Assembly (NCBI GenBank): GCA_964394445.1
Contig: CAYMXO010000004.1
Coordinates: 1 to 64,000, forward strand
Direction of reading: 5' to 3'
Source of the DNA: Thiopseudomonas sp964394445
GTDB lineage: Bacteria; Pseudomonadota; Gammaproteobacteria; Pseudomonadales; Pseudomonadaceae
DNA length: 64,000 nt
This document shows positions 55,037 to 62,469 of the stretch, in pieces (the first letter of the stretch is position 1; each line of letters begins with the position of its first letter). Both the position numbers and the translations under genes were made by a program. The notes under the pieces are model-generated. The model had not been told where the DNA came from, made no database searches, and saw only the letters and a program-made list of their open reading frames with translations.

Positions 55037-55140
55037 GACAGCACTCCGCTATCCAAGCGGGGCCAGACCTTCCAACCGTACAAGGTAAACCTGGATCCGG
55101 GCTCCGCAGGACAAAACCCACGCTCCACAGCGTAAAACCA
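55037..55140. repeat. Diverged copy of the waaF-side repeat
   Basis: GACAGCACTCCGCT...AGCGG, then GCCAGACCTTCCAACCGTAC-AAGG, TCCGGGC, GGACAA and CCACAGCGTAAAACC follow the same order as in units 1 and 2 at 47426 and 47610. About 60 bases of the middle are missing. Confidence 0.55.
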
Positions 55141-55226
55141 TTTCATCCTAAAGTCAGCAGTCCAGGCCAGGCAAGTCGGGTACATTGATGAAAGGAACCG
55201 CCTGCCCGTGAACCGATGAGGTCTGG

Positions 55227-57221
55227 ATGGACAATTCAGCAACTGTAACTCCTGCCCGCCCGGGTGTCGCCACGTCTGCCGATATTGAAAACATCGAGCG
55301 TGATGGCTTGCCCGCGCTGCCTGCCAGCACCTATGAAATGCTCCGCCAGGGCGCGGCACTGAGTCCGGACGGCCCGGCACTGAGCTTTTTCCTCAGTGCC
55401 GGGCGCCTGCACAGACCTGAAACCTGGAGCCATCGCGAGCTGCTGGCACAGATCACCCGTACGGCAAACTTTTTGCACCGCATCGGCGTGAACAGGGACA
55501 AAGTGGTTGCCTATGTCTTGCCCAACCTGCCGGAAACCCACTTCACCATCTGGGGCGGCCAGTCTGCCGGCATTGTTGCCGCGCTGAACCCCCTGCTGGA
55601 AGGCGCTGCTCTGGCAGAGTTGCTCAAGGCGGCCAATGCCCATGTACTGGTTACGCTGGCACCGTTTCCCGGTACCGACCTGTGGAGCAAGCTGCAGCCA
55701 CACCTTGGCACCATCAGCTCGCTGCGTCATCTGGTTCTGGTCGATCTGCCCGATCGTGTGCGCGGGATCCGGCACTATGCCGCCCGCTTTCTGCAAATGC
55801 GCGAGACCCGGCGCCTGCACGGCAGTGGCGGGCTGCAGGGTGCAATACCTGCATCCATGACGCTGCACAGCTTCAATGAAGCCATTGCCGCAGAAAACCC
55901 TGACCAGCTCGACAGTGCCCGCACCTTTCATCCCGATGATGTGTCATCCTTCTTCTGCACCGGCGGCACCACCGGGCTGCCGAAAATTGCCATGCGCACC
56001 CATCGCAATGAGGTTTTCGATGCCTGGAGCGCAGGAGCATTCATCGGCAACGAAATCACGCAGCGTTCGGTCGTCTATTGCGGTCTGCCGCTGTTTCACG
56101 TCAATGCGGTGATGGCGACCGGATTGCTGCCGTTCTCCAAAGGTGCACATGTGGTGCTTGGCACCCCGCAAGGATACCGTGGCGACGGCGTGATAAAGCG
56201 CTTCTGGGAGATCGTTGAGCACTACCGGATCAACTTTTTCAGTGGCGTGCCGACCCTCTACTCCGCGCTGCTGCAGGTGCCGGTAGCCGGTCGCGACCTG
56301 GGTTCACTGCGCTATGGCCTGTGCGGTGCCGCCCCCATGTCGGTCGAGTTATTCCGCAGCTTCCAGGCGCAAACCGGCCTGAAAATCCTGGAAGGCTATG
56401 GACTGACCGAGGCCACCTGCATCAGCAGCATCAACCCGCCCCGCGGCGAGCGCAGGGTCGGCTCGATCGGCCTGCGCCTGCCGTTTCAGGACATGAAGGT
56501 GGTGGAGTTGGATGACACGGGGGCCTATGTCCGGGACTGCAACCCGGACGAGGCCGGGGCGCTGATTGTATCCGGCCCCAACGTGTTCCTTGGCTACCGG
56601 CAACCGGAACAAAACCGGGAACTGTGGGTGGACTGTGGGGATGCCAAACGCTGGCTCAATACCGGCGATCTGGCCAGGCAGGATGCAGACGGCTACTTCT
56701 GGCTGACCGGCCGGAAAAAGGAGCTGATCATCCGCGGTGGCCACAACATTGACCCGCTGCTTGTCGAGGAACCCCTGTACCGTCACCCCGCAGTGGAACT
56801 GGCTGCCGCCATTGGTCGCCCGGACGGGCACGCCGGCGAGCTGCCGGTGGCCTATGTCCAGCTGAAGGAAGGCGCCAGCGCAACCGAAGCCGAGCTGCTG
56901 GCGTATTTGCAAGCACAGGTTGGCGAGCGGGCCGCCATTCCGAAGCAGGTCCACATTATTGAATCCATGCCGCTGACGGGCGTGGGCAAGATCTTCAAGC
57001 CGGCACTGAAAAACCGGGAAATCAGCGACGTACTGACGCTTGCCCTGCAGGCCTCGGGCATTGAGGTCCACTCCATCGAGGCGGTCAATGACGGGCAACA
57101 AGGCGTACGGGTCAATGTGCAGCTCGGGCCAGCGGCCTCTCCCGAAGCAGCCCGGCAGGTGCTGGAGCGACATCCCTTTGCGTTCCGGCTCCGGCAACAG
57201 GGCACAGCCGGCTCCTCTTAG
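55227..57221 (+). CDS. AMP-forming acyl-CoA synthetase
   Basis: A 664-residue ANL-superfamily adenylating enzyme activating a carboxylic acid, probably a fatty acid, to its CoA thioester. The P-loop is DDVSSFFCTGGTTGLPKIAMRTH (about 235-255). A5 is EGYGLTEATCISSINP (about 390) and A7 is WLNTGDLARQDADGYFWLTGRKK (about 475). The A10 lysine is in PLTGVGKIFKPALK (about 590). A C-terminal extension of about 60 residues resembles a small ACT/ferredoxin-like tail. GAGG lies 5 bases before the ATG. The 3' end overlaps mesD tail-to-tail by 4 bases. Substrate length unknown. Confidence 0.88.
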   Translation: MDNSATVTPARPGVATSADIENIERDGLPALPASTYEMLRQGAALSPDGPALSFFLSAGRLHRPETWSHRELLAQITRTANFLHRIGVNRDKVVAYVLPNLPETHFTIWGGQSAGIVAALNPLLEGAALAELLKAANAHVLVTLAPFPGTDLWSKLQPHLGTISSLRHLVLVDLPDRVRGIRHYAARFLQMRETRRLHGSGGLQGAIPASMTLHSFNEAIAAENPDQLDSARTFHPDDVSSFFCTGGTTGLPKIAMRTHRNEVFDAWSAGAFIGNEITQRSVVYCGLPLFHVNAVMATGLLPFSKGAHVVLGTPQGYRGDGVIKRFWEIVEHYRINFFSGVPTLYSALLQVPVAGRDLGSLRYGLCGAAPMSVELFRSFQAQTGLKILEGYGLTEATCISSINPPRGERRVGSIGLRLPFQDMKVVELDDTGAYVRDCNPDEAGALIVSGPNVFLGYRQPEQNRELWVDCGDAKRWLNTGDLARQDADGYFWLTGRKKELIIRGGHNIDPLLVEEPLYRHPAVELAAAIGRPDGHAGELPVAYVQLKEGASATEAELLAYLQAQVGERAAIPKQVHIIESMPLTGVGKIFKPALKNREISDVLTLALQASGIEVHSIEAVNDGQQGVRVNVQLGPAASPEAARQVLERHPFAFRLRQQGTAGSS

Positions 57222-58246
57222 CGCAGCAGTTCTGCCCGCACAAGGGCCGCACCGGCAGTCAGGGCGGCCAGCTTGCCCCGCGCCACGTCCCTGGACAATG
57301 GCGCCATGCCACAGTTGGTACAGGGATAGAGCTTGTCCGCATCCACAAACTCCAGCGCCTTGCGCAGTGTATCAGCCACCTGCTCAGGGGTTTCAATCTG
57401 GCGGGTGGCCACATCAATGGCGCCCACCATCACCTTTTTGCCACGGATCAGCTCGATCAGCTCCATGGGCACGTGCGAGTTCTGGCACTCCAGCGACACA
57501 ATATCAATTGCGGATTTTTGCAGTCTGGGGAAAATTTCCTCGTATTGACGCCACTCGGAACCCAGGGTTTGCTTCCAGTCGGTATTGGCCTTGATGCCGT
57601 AGCCATAACAGATGTGCACTGCGGTCTCGCACTGCAAGCCTTCAACCGCCCGCTCCAGCGCGGCAATGCCCCAGTCGTTCACCTCGTCAAAAAACACGTT
57701 AAATGCCGGCTCGTCAAACTGGATGATGTCGACACCGGCCGCCTCCAGCTCCCTGGCTTCCTGGTTGAGAATTTTGGCAAACTCCCAGGCCAGCTTTTCA
57801 CGGCTCTTGTAGTGGGCGTCATACAGAGTGTCGACCATGGTCATGGGTCCGGGCAAGGCCCACTTGACGGACTGGCTGGTCTGCTGGCGCAAGAACCTGG
57901 CGTCCTCAACAAATACCGGCTGCTCGCGGCTGACCGCGCCCACCACCGTTGGCACGCTGGCTTCGTAGCGGTCACGGATTTTCACCGTCTGGCGGTTTTC
58001 AAAATCGACTCCCTTCAGGTGCTCGATAAAGGTGGTGACGAAATGCTGCCGGGTTTGTTCGCCGTCGCTGACAATATCAATGCCCGCATGCTGCTGCTCC
58101 TGCAAGGCGATCCGCAGGGCATCCTGTTTGCCCGCGGCAAGTTCTTCGCCATCCAGTTTCCAGGGTGACCAGAGCTGTTCAGGCTCTGCCAGCCAGGCGG
58201 GTTTGGGCAGGCTGCCTGCGGTGGATGTTGGTAGTAGCGTGTTCAT
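57218..58246 (-). CDS. mesD: Folate-independent methionine synthase MesD (MetE-core family)
   Basis: A 342-residue protein corresponding to only the C-terminal catalytic half of MetE. The zinc-type ligands are visible: HICYGYG (His211, Cys213) and YPCTNCGMAP (Cys309, Cys312 region). IIQFDEPAFNVFF and SLECQNSHVPMELIELI also match the core. The MetE N-terminal domain is absent. Its neighbour encodes a DUF1852 protein. In Acinetobacter this pair (MesD with MesX) makes methionine from homocysteine without folate or B12 and requires oxygen. Assignment rests on domain form and neighbour. It stands 166 bases after mesX because of an inserted MITE. Confidence 0.88.
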   Translation of the reverse strand: MNTLLPTSTAGSLPKPAWLAEPEQLWSPWKLDGEELAAGKQDALRIALQEQQHAGIDIVSDGEQTRQHFVTTFIEHLKGVDFENRQTVKIRDRYEASVPTVVGAVSREQPVFVEDARFLRQQTSQSVKWALPGPMTMVDTLYDAHYKSREKLAWEFAKILNQEARELEAAGVDIIQFDEPAFNVFFDEVNDWGIAALERAVEGLQCETAVHICYGYGIKANTDWKQTLGSEWRQYEEIFPRLQKSAIDIVSLECQNSHVPMELIELIRGKKVMVGAIDVATRQIETPEQVADTLRKALEFVDADKLYPCTNCGMAPLSRDVARGKLAALTAGAALVRAELLR

Positions 58247-58283
58247 GGAGATTTTTCGTGTCCGTTACAGGTTAAAGAGAGAG

Positions 58284-58423
58284 GGAACCACTGAATAATT
58301 ACCTGCGTTGCCAGGGCGTTGTTAAACATCAGCTCAAAATGCTCATTTACTATCAGTAAACTGCGCTTTTTCGCTGATTTTTGCCTAGCCCTGACTTCCT
58401 CGCCAAAATTATTCAGCGGTTCC
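58284..58423. mobile_element. 140-bp MITE inserted at the 3' end of mesX
   Basis: The ends are GGAACCACTGAATAATT (58284-58300) and AATTATTCAGCGGTTCC (58407-58423), inverted repeats matching at 16 of 17 positions. They are flanked by the direct 4-base repeat AGAG (58280-58283 and 58424-58427). The interior is itself palindromic (ATCAGC...TTTACT paired with AGTAAA...GCTGAT), with no coding capacity. The TIR start GGAA and later GAATAA, plus a 4-base duplication, recall IS5-group ends, though the IS5 target preference YTAR is not met. A transposase must come from elsewhere in the genome. Confidence 0.88.
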
Positions 58424-59408
58424 AGAGGTTTGCGGCCCAGTTTTCCAGCACCGCCTGATACGGTTTGATGAAAAACTCGTGCGTGTACCTGCCTTGTTCC
58501 ACTGCCAGCCGGCTGCGCTCTTCACGGTCATAAACAATGTCTGTCAGCGCGTGATCCGGGTTGTTCAGGCTGGGCTGGTACTGCCTGCCGGCAGCAGTTT
58601 TGGCGTTGTAAATTTCCGGGCGGTAAATTTTCTGGAACGTCTCCATGGTGCTGATGGTGCTGATCAGCTCAAGATTGGTGTAGTCATTCAACAGGTCGCC
58701 AAAAAAGTAAAAGGCAAAAGGCGCAACACTGCCGGGCGGCATGAAGTAACGCACAGCCAGACCCATTTTTTTGAAGTAGGCTTCGGTCAGCGAAGTCTCG
58801 CTGGGCCGGTACTCGACACCCAGCACCGGATGCCGGTTGGCCGTCGCATGGTAAAGCTTGCTGTCGGAGACCGACAGGCAGATCACCGGCAGCTTGGCAA
58901 AGTGCTGGCGATAGCTGTCGGAATGGACAAAGCTCTGGAAAATTTTGCCATGCAAATCGCCAAAGTCGTCCGGCACGCTGAAGCCTTCACGCCCCTTGTT
59001 GTGCTCCAGCAGGCGTACGCTGAAGTCATAGTCACGCACATAGGACGAAAAATTGTTACCGGCCACACCTGCAAGGCGCTTGCCGCTGTGGTGATCAACA
59101 ATGTGTGTTTTCAAAATTTCGATGCTCGGGAAAGCCGTGCCGCTGCCGTCCACATCCATGTCTACCGAGATGATTTCCAGCTCGACCGAGTAGCGGTCGC
59201 CCGCGGGGTTATCCCAGCTCGCCAGCTGGTTGAAGCGCTGGTTGATCATGCCCAGTGTATTGCGCAAATTCTGCTGGCGGTGCTCGCCCCGGGCCAGATT
59301 GGCAAAGTTGGTGGTGATGCGCGTGTGCTCCAGCGGCTGATAGTTTTCGTCAAAATCAATGCTGCTGATGGCAAAAGAAAAGCCGTTACTCATTGCAAAC
59401 AGGTCCAT
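58413..59408 (-). CDS. mesX: MesX, DUF1852 partner of MesD
   Basis: DUF1852 protein required with MesD for oxygen-dependent methionine synthesis in Acinetobacter; its reaction is not settled. Recognisable family segments are SIDFDENYQPLEHTRITTNF, NLARGEHRQQNLRNTLGMI and GDRYSVELEIISVDMDVDG. HPVLGVEYRP also matches. The start is ATG 59408; ATG 59393 (MSNGFSF) is about equally likely. The stop codon TGA and last two residues (NR) lie inside the terminal repeat of a MITE. Without the insertion the frame would end ...NLSL then TAA, only 27 bases before mesD. It is first gene of the mesX-mesD operon. Confidence 0.87.
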   Translation of the reverse strand: MDLFAMSNGFSFAISSIDFDENYQPLEHTRITTNFANLARGEHRQQNLRNTLGMINQRFNQLASWDNPAGDRYSVELEIISVDMDVDGSGTAFPSIEILKTHIVDHHSGKRLAGVAGNNFSSYVRDYDFSVRLLEHNKGREGFSVPDDFGDLHGKIFQSFVHSDSYRQHFAKLPVICLSVSDSKLYHATANRHPVLGVEYRPSETSLTEAYFKKMGLAVRYFMPPGSVAPFAFYFFGDLLNDYTNLELISTISTMETFQKIYRPEIYNAKTAAGRQYQPSLNNPDHALTDIVYDREERSRLAVEQGRYTHEFFIKPYQAVLENWAANLWNR

Positions 59409-59572
59409 TCGTCAAACTCATGATGCGCCCCGGGCCGATTCTTCGATTCCTCGACAGCAATCCTCTGGTTTCTGCCTGCTTTGCAGCAAGCACAATGCCC
59501 CGGTGCTAAAACGGGTAATAGTTATACGCAGCCTGACGTTTGAATAAAAATGATGTTACCTGTAGATAGACA

Positions 59573-59585
59573 TGAATTTATTTCA
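59573..59585. promoter_or_regulatory. MetR-type operator upstream of mesX
   Basis: TGAATTTATTTCA is an exact fit to the MetR consensus TGAA-N5-TTCA, and the palindrome extends to ACATGAA...TTCATGT. It lies about 165 bases upstream of the mesX start, in the 264-base spacer to the DsbA-like gene. MetR is a LysR-type activator of methionine synthase genes in gammaproteobacteria, so control of mesX-mesD by a MetR homologue is inferred. The rest of the spacer shows no gene. Confidence 0.6.
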
Positions 59586-59672
59586 TGTTGAGATTGACAG
59601 GCTACAAACCGGCCCGGCATCGGGCGCCATTCCGCAAGGAAACAGGCGTTGTGCAGGACAGCGAAGCGGCTC

Positions 59673-60302
59673 CTATGCTGGCAGGGCCGCCTTGACTGCA
59701 TCCAGAATGTTGCATGCGGAGTTGTAATCCAGCGGTATTGGCTGCAATCTACGCTCCGTTTGCAGCACCAGGCTGGGAAAGCCGTTGATCGGCATGCTGT
59801 GTGCCAGCCTCATTTGCTGCTGCAGCCGCAAACGGGTTGCCTCGCTGTTGAGATCGGCAGCAAAACGCTCTATATCCAGCTCAAGCTCAGCGGCCAGCTG
59901 CAGCAGTGTCGAGTCGTCCGAGGGGTTCATGGCCCGCAGATAGTAGGCCTGCTGGATGGCTTCGATCATGGCCAGTTCCTGCTGCTGGCGGGCGGCAGCC
60001 AGCACTGCCCGGCAGGCCGGCCAGGTGGAACGGCGCGGTTTGCAGTCGGTCCAGAAGGCAAAGTTGAATTCGGTACCCGGAATATGTTGCTGGATGCGGC
60101 GCCAGGCCTGTTGCAGCATGGTTCGCATCTCGGCCGGCATCGGTTCCGCGCTGTCCGGTGCCAGTCCGCCCAGCAGGTATTCAACGCGTACCGGTCCGCC
60201 GGCCAGCTGCTCGCGCACTTGCCGCCAGACCGGAGCAAAGCCCCAGCACCAGCTGCACATGGGGTCGTGAACGTAATACAGGATTGGCTGTTGCGCAGTC
60301 AT
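59673..60302 (-). CDS. DsbA-family (FrnE-like) thiol oxidoreductase
   Basis: A cytoplasmic-looking protein of 209 residues with the thioredoxin-fold start ILYYVHDPMCSWCWGFAPVW and the redox motif CSWC. A helical insertion and the cis-Pro loop SMPINGFPSLVLQ near residue 175 follow. No signal peptide is present, which separates it from periplasmic DsbA and matches the FrnE/DsbA-like group found in many proteobacteria. ATG 60302 has GAGG 8 bases upstream; the longer frame starting at 60530 crosses the typA terminator and is rejected. Substrate unknown. Confidence 0.85.
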   Translation of the reverse strand: MTAQQPILYYVHDPMCSWCWGFAPVWRQVREQLAGGPVRVEYLLGGLAPDSAEPMPAEMRTMLQQAWRRIQQHIPGTEFNFAFWTDCKPRRSTWPACRAVLAAARQQQELAMIEAIQQAYYLRAMNPSDDSTLLQLAAELELDIERFAADLNSEATRLRLQQQMRLAHSMPINGFPSLVLQTERRLQPIPLDYNSACNILDAVKAALPA

Positions 60303-60450
60303 CGGTGTCGCCTCGTGCCGGGTGGTTGTGGAAAATGCCTGATCCGGCCACTGCGCCTGCAGCATGTTCCCGGATAACTTGCTGCCATCCTGCCGCGTAT
60401 TGCCCCGGGTTACCAGCCCCGGCAGACAGAACGGATACGCAGCGTCCTGA

Positions 60451-60480
60451 AAAGCAAAAGCCCGGCACGGGGCCGGGCTT
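60451..60480 (-). terminator. typA terminator
   Basis: AAGCCCGGC and GCCGGGCTT form a 9-bp stem with a 5-base loop (60458-60480). Read leftward, it is followed by TTGCTTTTC. It lies 19 bases after the typA stop. Confidence 0.82.
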
Positions 60481-60498
60481 GTGTGGAACCGAAAAAAC

Positions 60499-62313
60499 TC
60501 AGGCGCCGCGGCTGGCGCGCTTGCGGTCATTTTCAGTCAGCAGCTTCTTGCGCAGGCGGATTGAAGCCGGGGTGACCTCAACCAGTTCATCATCCTCGAT
60601 GAACTCCAGCGCCTGCTCCAGGGTAAAGCGGATCGGCGGTACCAGGGCAATGGTTTCATCCTTGCCGGAAGCACGCATGTTGTCCAGCTTCTTCGCCTTG
60701 GTCGGGTTGACCACCAGGTCGTTGTCGCGGGCATGGATGCCGGCCAGCTGGCCTTCGTAAATTTCATCACCGGGCGCCAGGAACAGCTTGCCACGCTCCT
60801 GCAGGGTTTCCAGCGAGTAGCTCAGCGCCTTGCCGCTGGCCATGGATACCAGTACACCGTTGGGGCGGCTGGTCATCTCGCCGCTCTTGATTGGCCCGTA
60901 GTGGCTGAAGGTGCTGGTCAGGATGCCGGTACCGGAGGTGATGGTCATGAACTGGTTGCGGAAACCGATCAGGCCCTTGGCCGGAATTTCATATTCCAGG
61001 CGGATGCGGCCCTTGCCGTCCGGCACCATGTCTTTCAGCTCGCCCTTGCGCAGACCGATCTGCTCCATGATCGGGCCCTGATGCTCTTCTTCAATATCGA
61101 AGATGACAAACTCGAACGGCTCCTGTTTAACACCGTCTTCTTCCTTGATGATCACTTCCGGGCGGGAAATGGCCAGCTCGAAGCCTTCACGGCGCATGGT
61201 TTCGATCAGCACCGACAGGTGCAGCTCGCCACGGCCCGACACTTTGAACTTGTCCGGATCGCCGGTTTCTTCCACACGCAGGGCCACGTTGTGCAGCAGC
61301 TCTTTTTCCAGTCGCTCTTTCAGGTTGCGGCTGGTGACATACTTGCCTTCTTTGCCGGCAAACGGCGAGTCGTTGACCTGGAAGGTCATGCTGACGGTCG
61401 GCTCGTCCACGGTCAGTGGTGGCAGTGCTTCAACGTGCTGCTGGTCGCACAGGGTGTCGGAAATAAACAGCGGCTCAAAACCACTGATGCAGATGATGTC
61501 TCCGGCCTGCGCCTGTTCCACTTCAACACGCTGCAAGCCGTGGTGACCCATGACCTTGAGGATGCGGCCGTTGCGCTTCTTGCCGTCGGTGCCAATGGCA
61601 GTCACCGGGCTGTTGGTGCCGATCTTGCCCCGGGTGATGCGGCCAACACCGATCACGCCAAGGAAGTTGTTGTAATCCAGCGCGGAGATCTGCATCTGGA
61701 ACGGGCCATCCACATCGACCTTTGGCGGCTGTACATAGTCAACGATGGCCTGGAACAGCGGGTCCATGTTGTCGGACATTTCCGCCGGATCCATGCCGGC
61801 AATGCCGTTCAGGGCGCTGGTGTAAACAATGGGGAAGTCCAGCTGCTCGTCAGTGCCGCCCAGGTTGTCGAACAGGTCAAATACCTGGTCGATGACCCAG
61901 TCAGGACGGGCGCCCGGACGGTCGATCTTGTTGACCACAACAATCGGGTTGAGGCCGGCCTGGAAAGCTTTCTGGGTCACAAAGCGGGTTTGTGGCATGG
62001 GGCCGTCGATGGAGTCCACCACCAGCAACACGCAGTCCACCATGCTCAGGACGCGCTCCACTTCACCGCCAAAATCGGCGTGACCGGGAGTATCCACAAT
62101 GTTGATGGCGTAGTCGTTCCACTTGATGGCAGTGTTTTTGGCCAAAATGGTGATGCCGCGCTCTTTTTCCTGGTCGTTGGAGTCCATCACCCGGTCGGAT
62201 TCGAGTTCCTTGCGGTCCAGGGTGCCGGATGCACGCAACAGGGCATCCACCAGGGTGGTCTTGCCGTGGTCAACGTGCGCGATGATGGCGATGTTTCTTA
62301 GTTTCTCAATCAC
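60499..62313 (-). CDS. typA: Ribosome-associated GTPase TypA (BipA)
   Basis: Translational GTPase of the EF-G/LepA class that acts on ribosomes and in stress adaptation. It has 604 residues. G1 is AIIAHVDHGKTTLVDALL (about residue 8), G2/G3 are GITILAKNTA and VDTPGHADFGGEVERVL, and G4 is VVVNKIDRPGARPDWV. The BipA-specific C-terminal half has RGELHLSVLIETMRREGFEL and GKALSYSLETLQERGKLFL. CTAGAGAAC precedes the ATG. thiI ends 156 bases upstream; the spacer shows nothing identifiable. Confidence 0.97.
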   Translation of the reverse strand: MIEKLRNIAIIAHVDHGKTTLVDALLRASGTLDRKELESDRVMDSNDQEKERGITILAKNTAIKWNDYAINIVDTPGHADFGGEVERVLSMVDCVLLVVDSIDGPMPQTRFVTQKAFQAGLNPIVVVNKIDRPGARPDWVIDQVFDLFDNLGGTDEQLDFPIVYTSALNGIAGMDPAEMSDNMDPLFQAIVDYVQPPKVDVDGPFQMQISALDYNNFLGVIGVGRITRGKIGTNSPVTAIGTDGKKRNGRILKVMGHHGLQRVEVEQAQAGDIICISGFEPLFISDTLCDQQHVEALPPLTVDEPTVSMTFQVNDSPFAGKEGKYVTSRNLKERLEKELLHNVALRVEETGDPDKFKVSGRGELHLSVLIETMRREGFELAISRPEVIIKEEDGVKQEPFEFVIFDIEEEHQGPIMEQIGLRKGELKDMVPDGKGRIRLEYEIPAKGLIGFRNQFMTITSGTGILTSTFSHYGPIKSGEMTSRPNGVLVSMASGKALSYSLETLQERGKLFLAPGDEIYEGQLAGIHARDNDLVVNPTKAKKLDNMRASGKDETIALVPPIRFTLEQALEFIEDDELVEVTPASIRLRKKLLTENDRKRASRGA

Positions 62314-62469
62314 TGTGGTGTTCTCTAGGTTAAAATTTTCTTGCTCGGTTTTACTACGCAGGTAGCTGTACTGTTTTTATCTGGGCAACGCCAGCAAACA
62401 TTGTGCAATCTGCCATATCCGCTCCAGCGGTGGAACGCCCGGCACTGCAGGATGCCCGCACACTCAAAA

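Larger units (their letters stand above)
54854..55226. other. Repeat-filled spacer between trmA and the acyl-CoA synthetase
   Basis: A 373-base gap holding a GAATTTGTTCGCGGCAGG motif (54855-54872), a Pseudomonas-type REP (54909-54932), another copy of the first motif (54983-54998) and a diverged copy of the waaF-side tandem repeat (55037-55140). No gene is visible. The last 80 bases should carry the promoter of the downstream gene. Confidence 0.6.
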
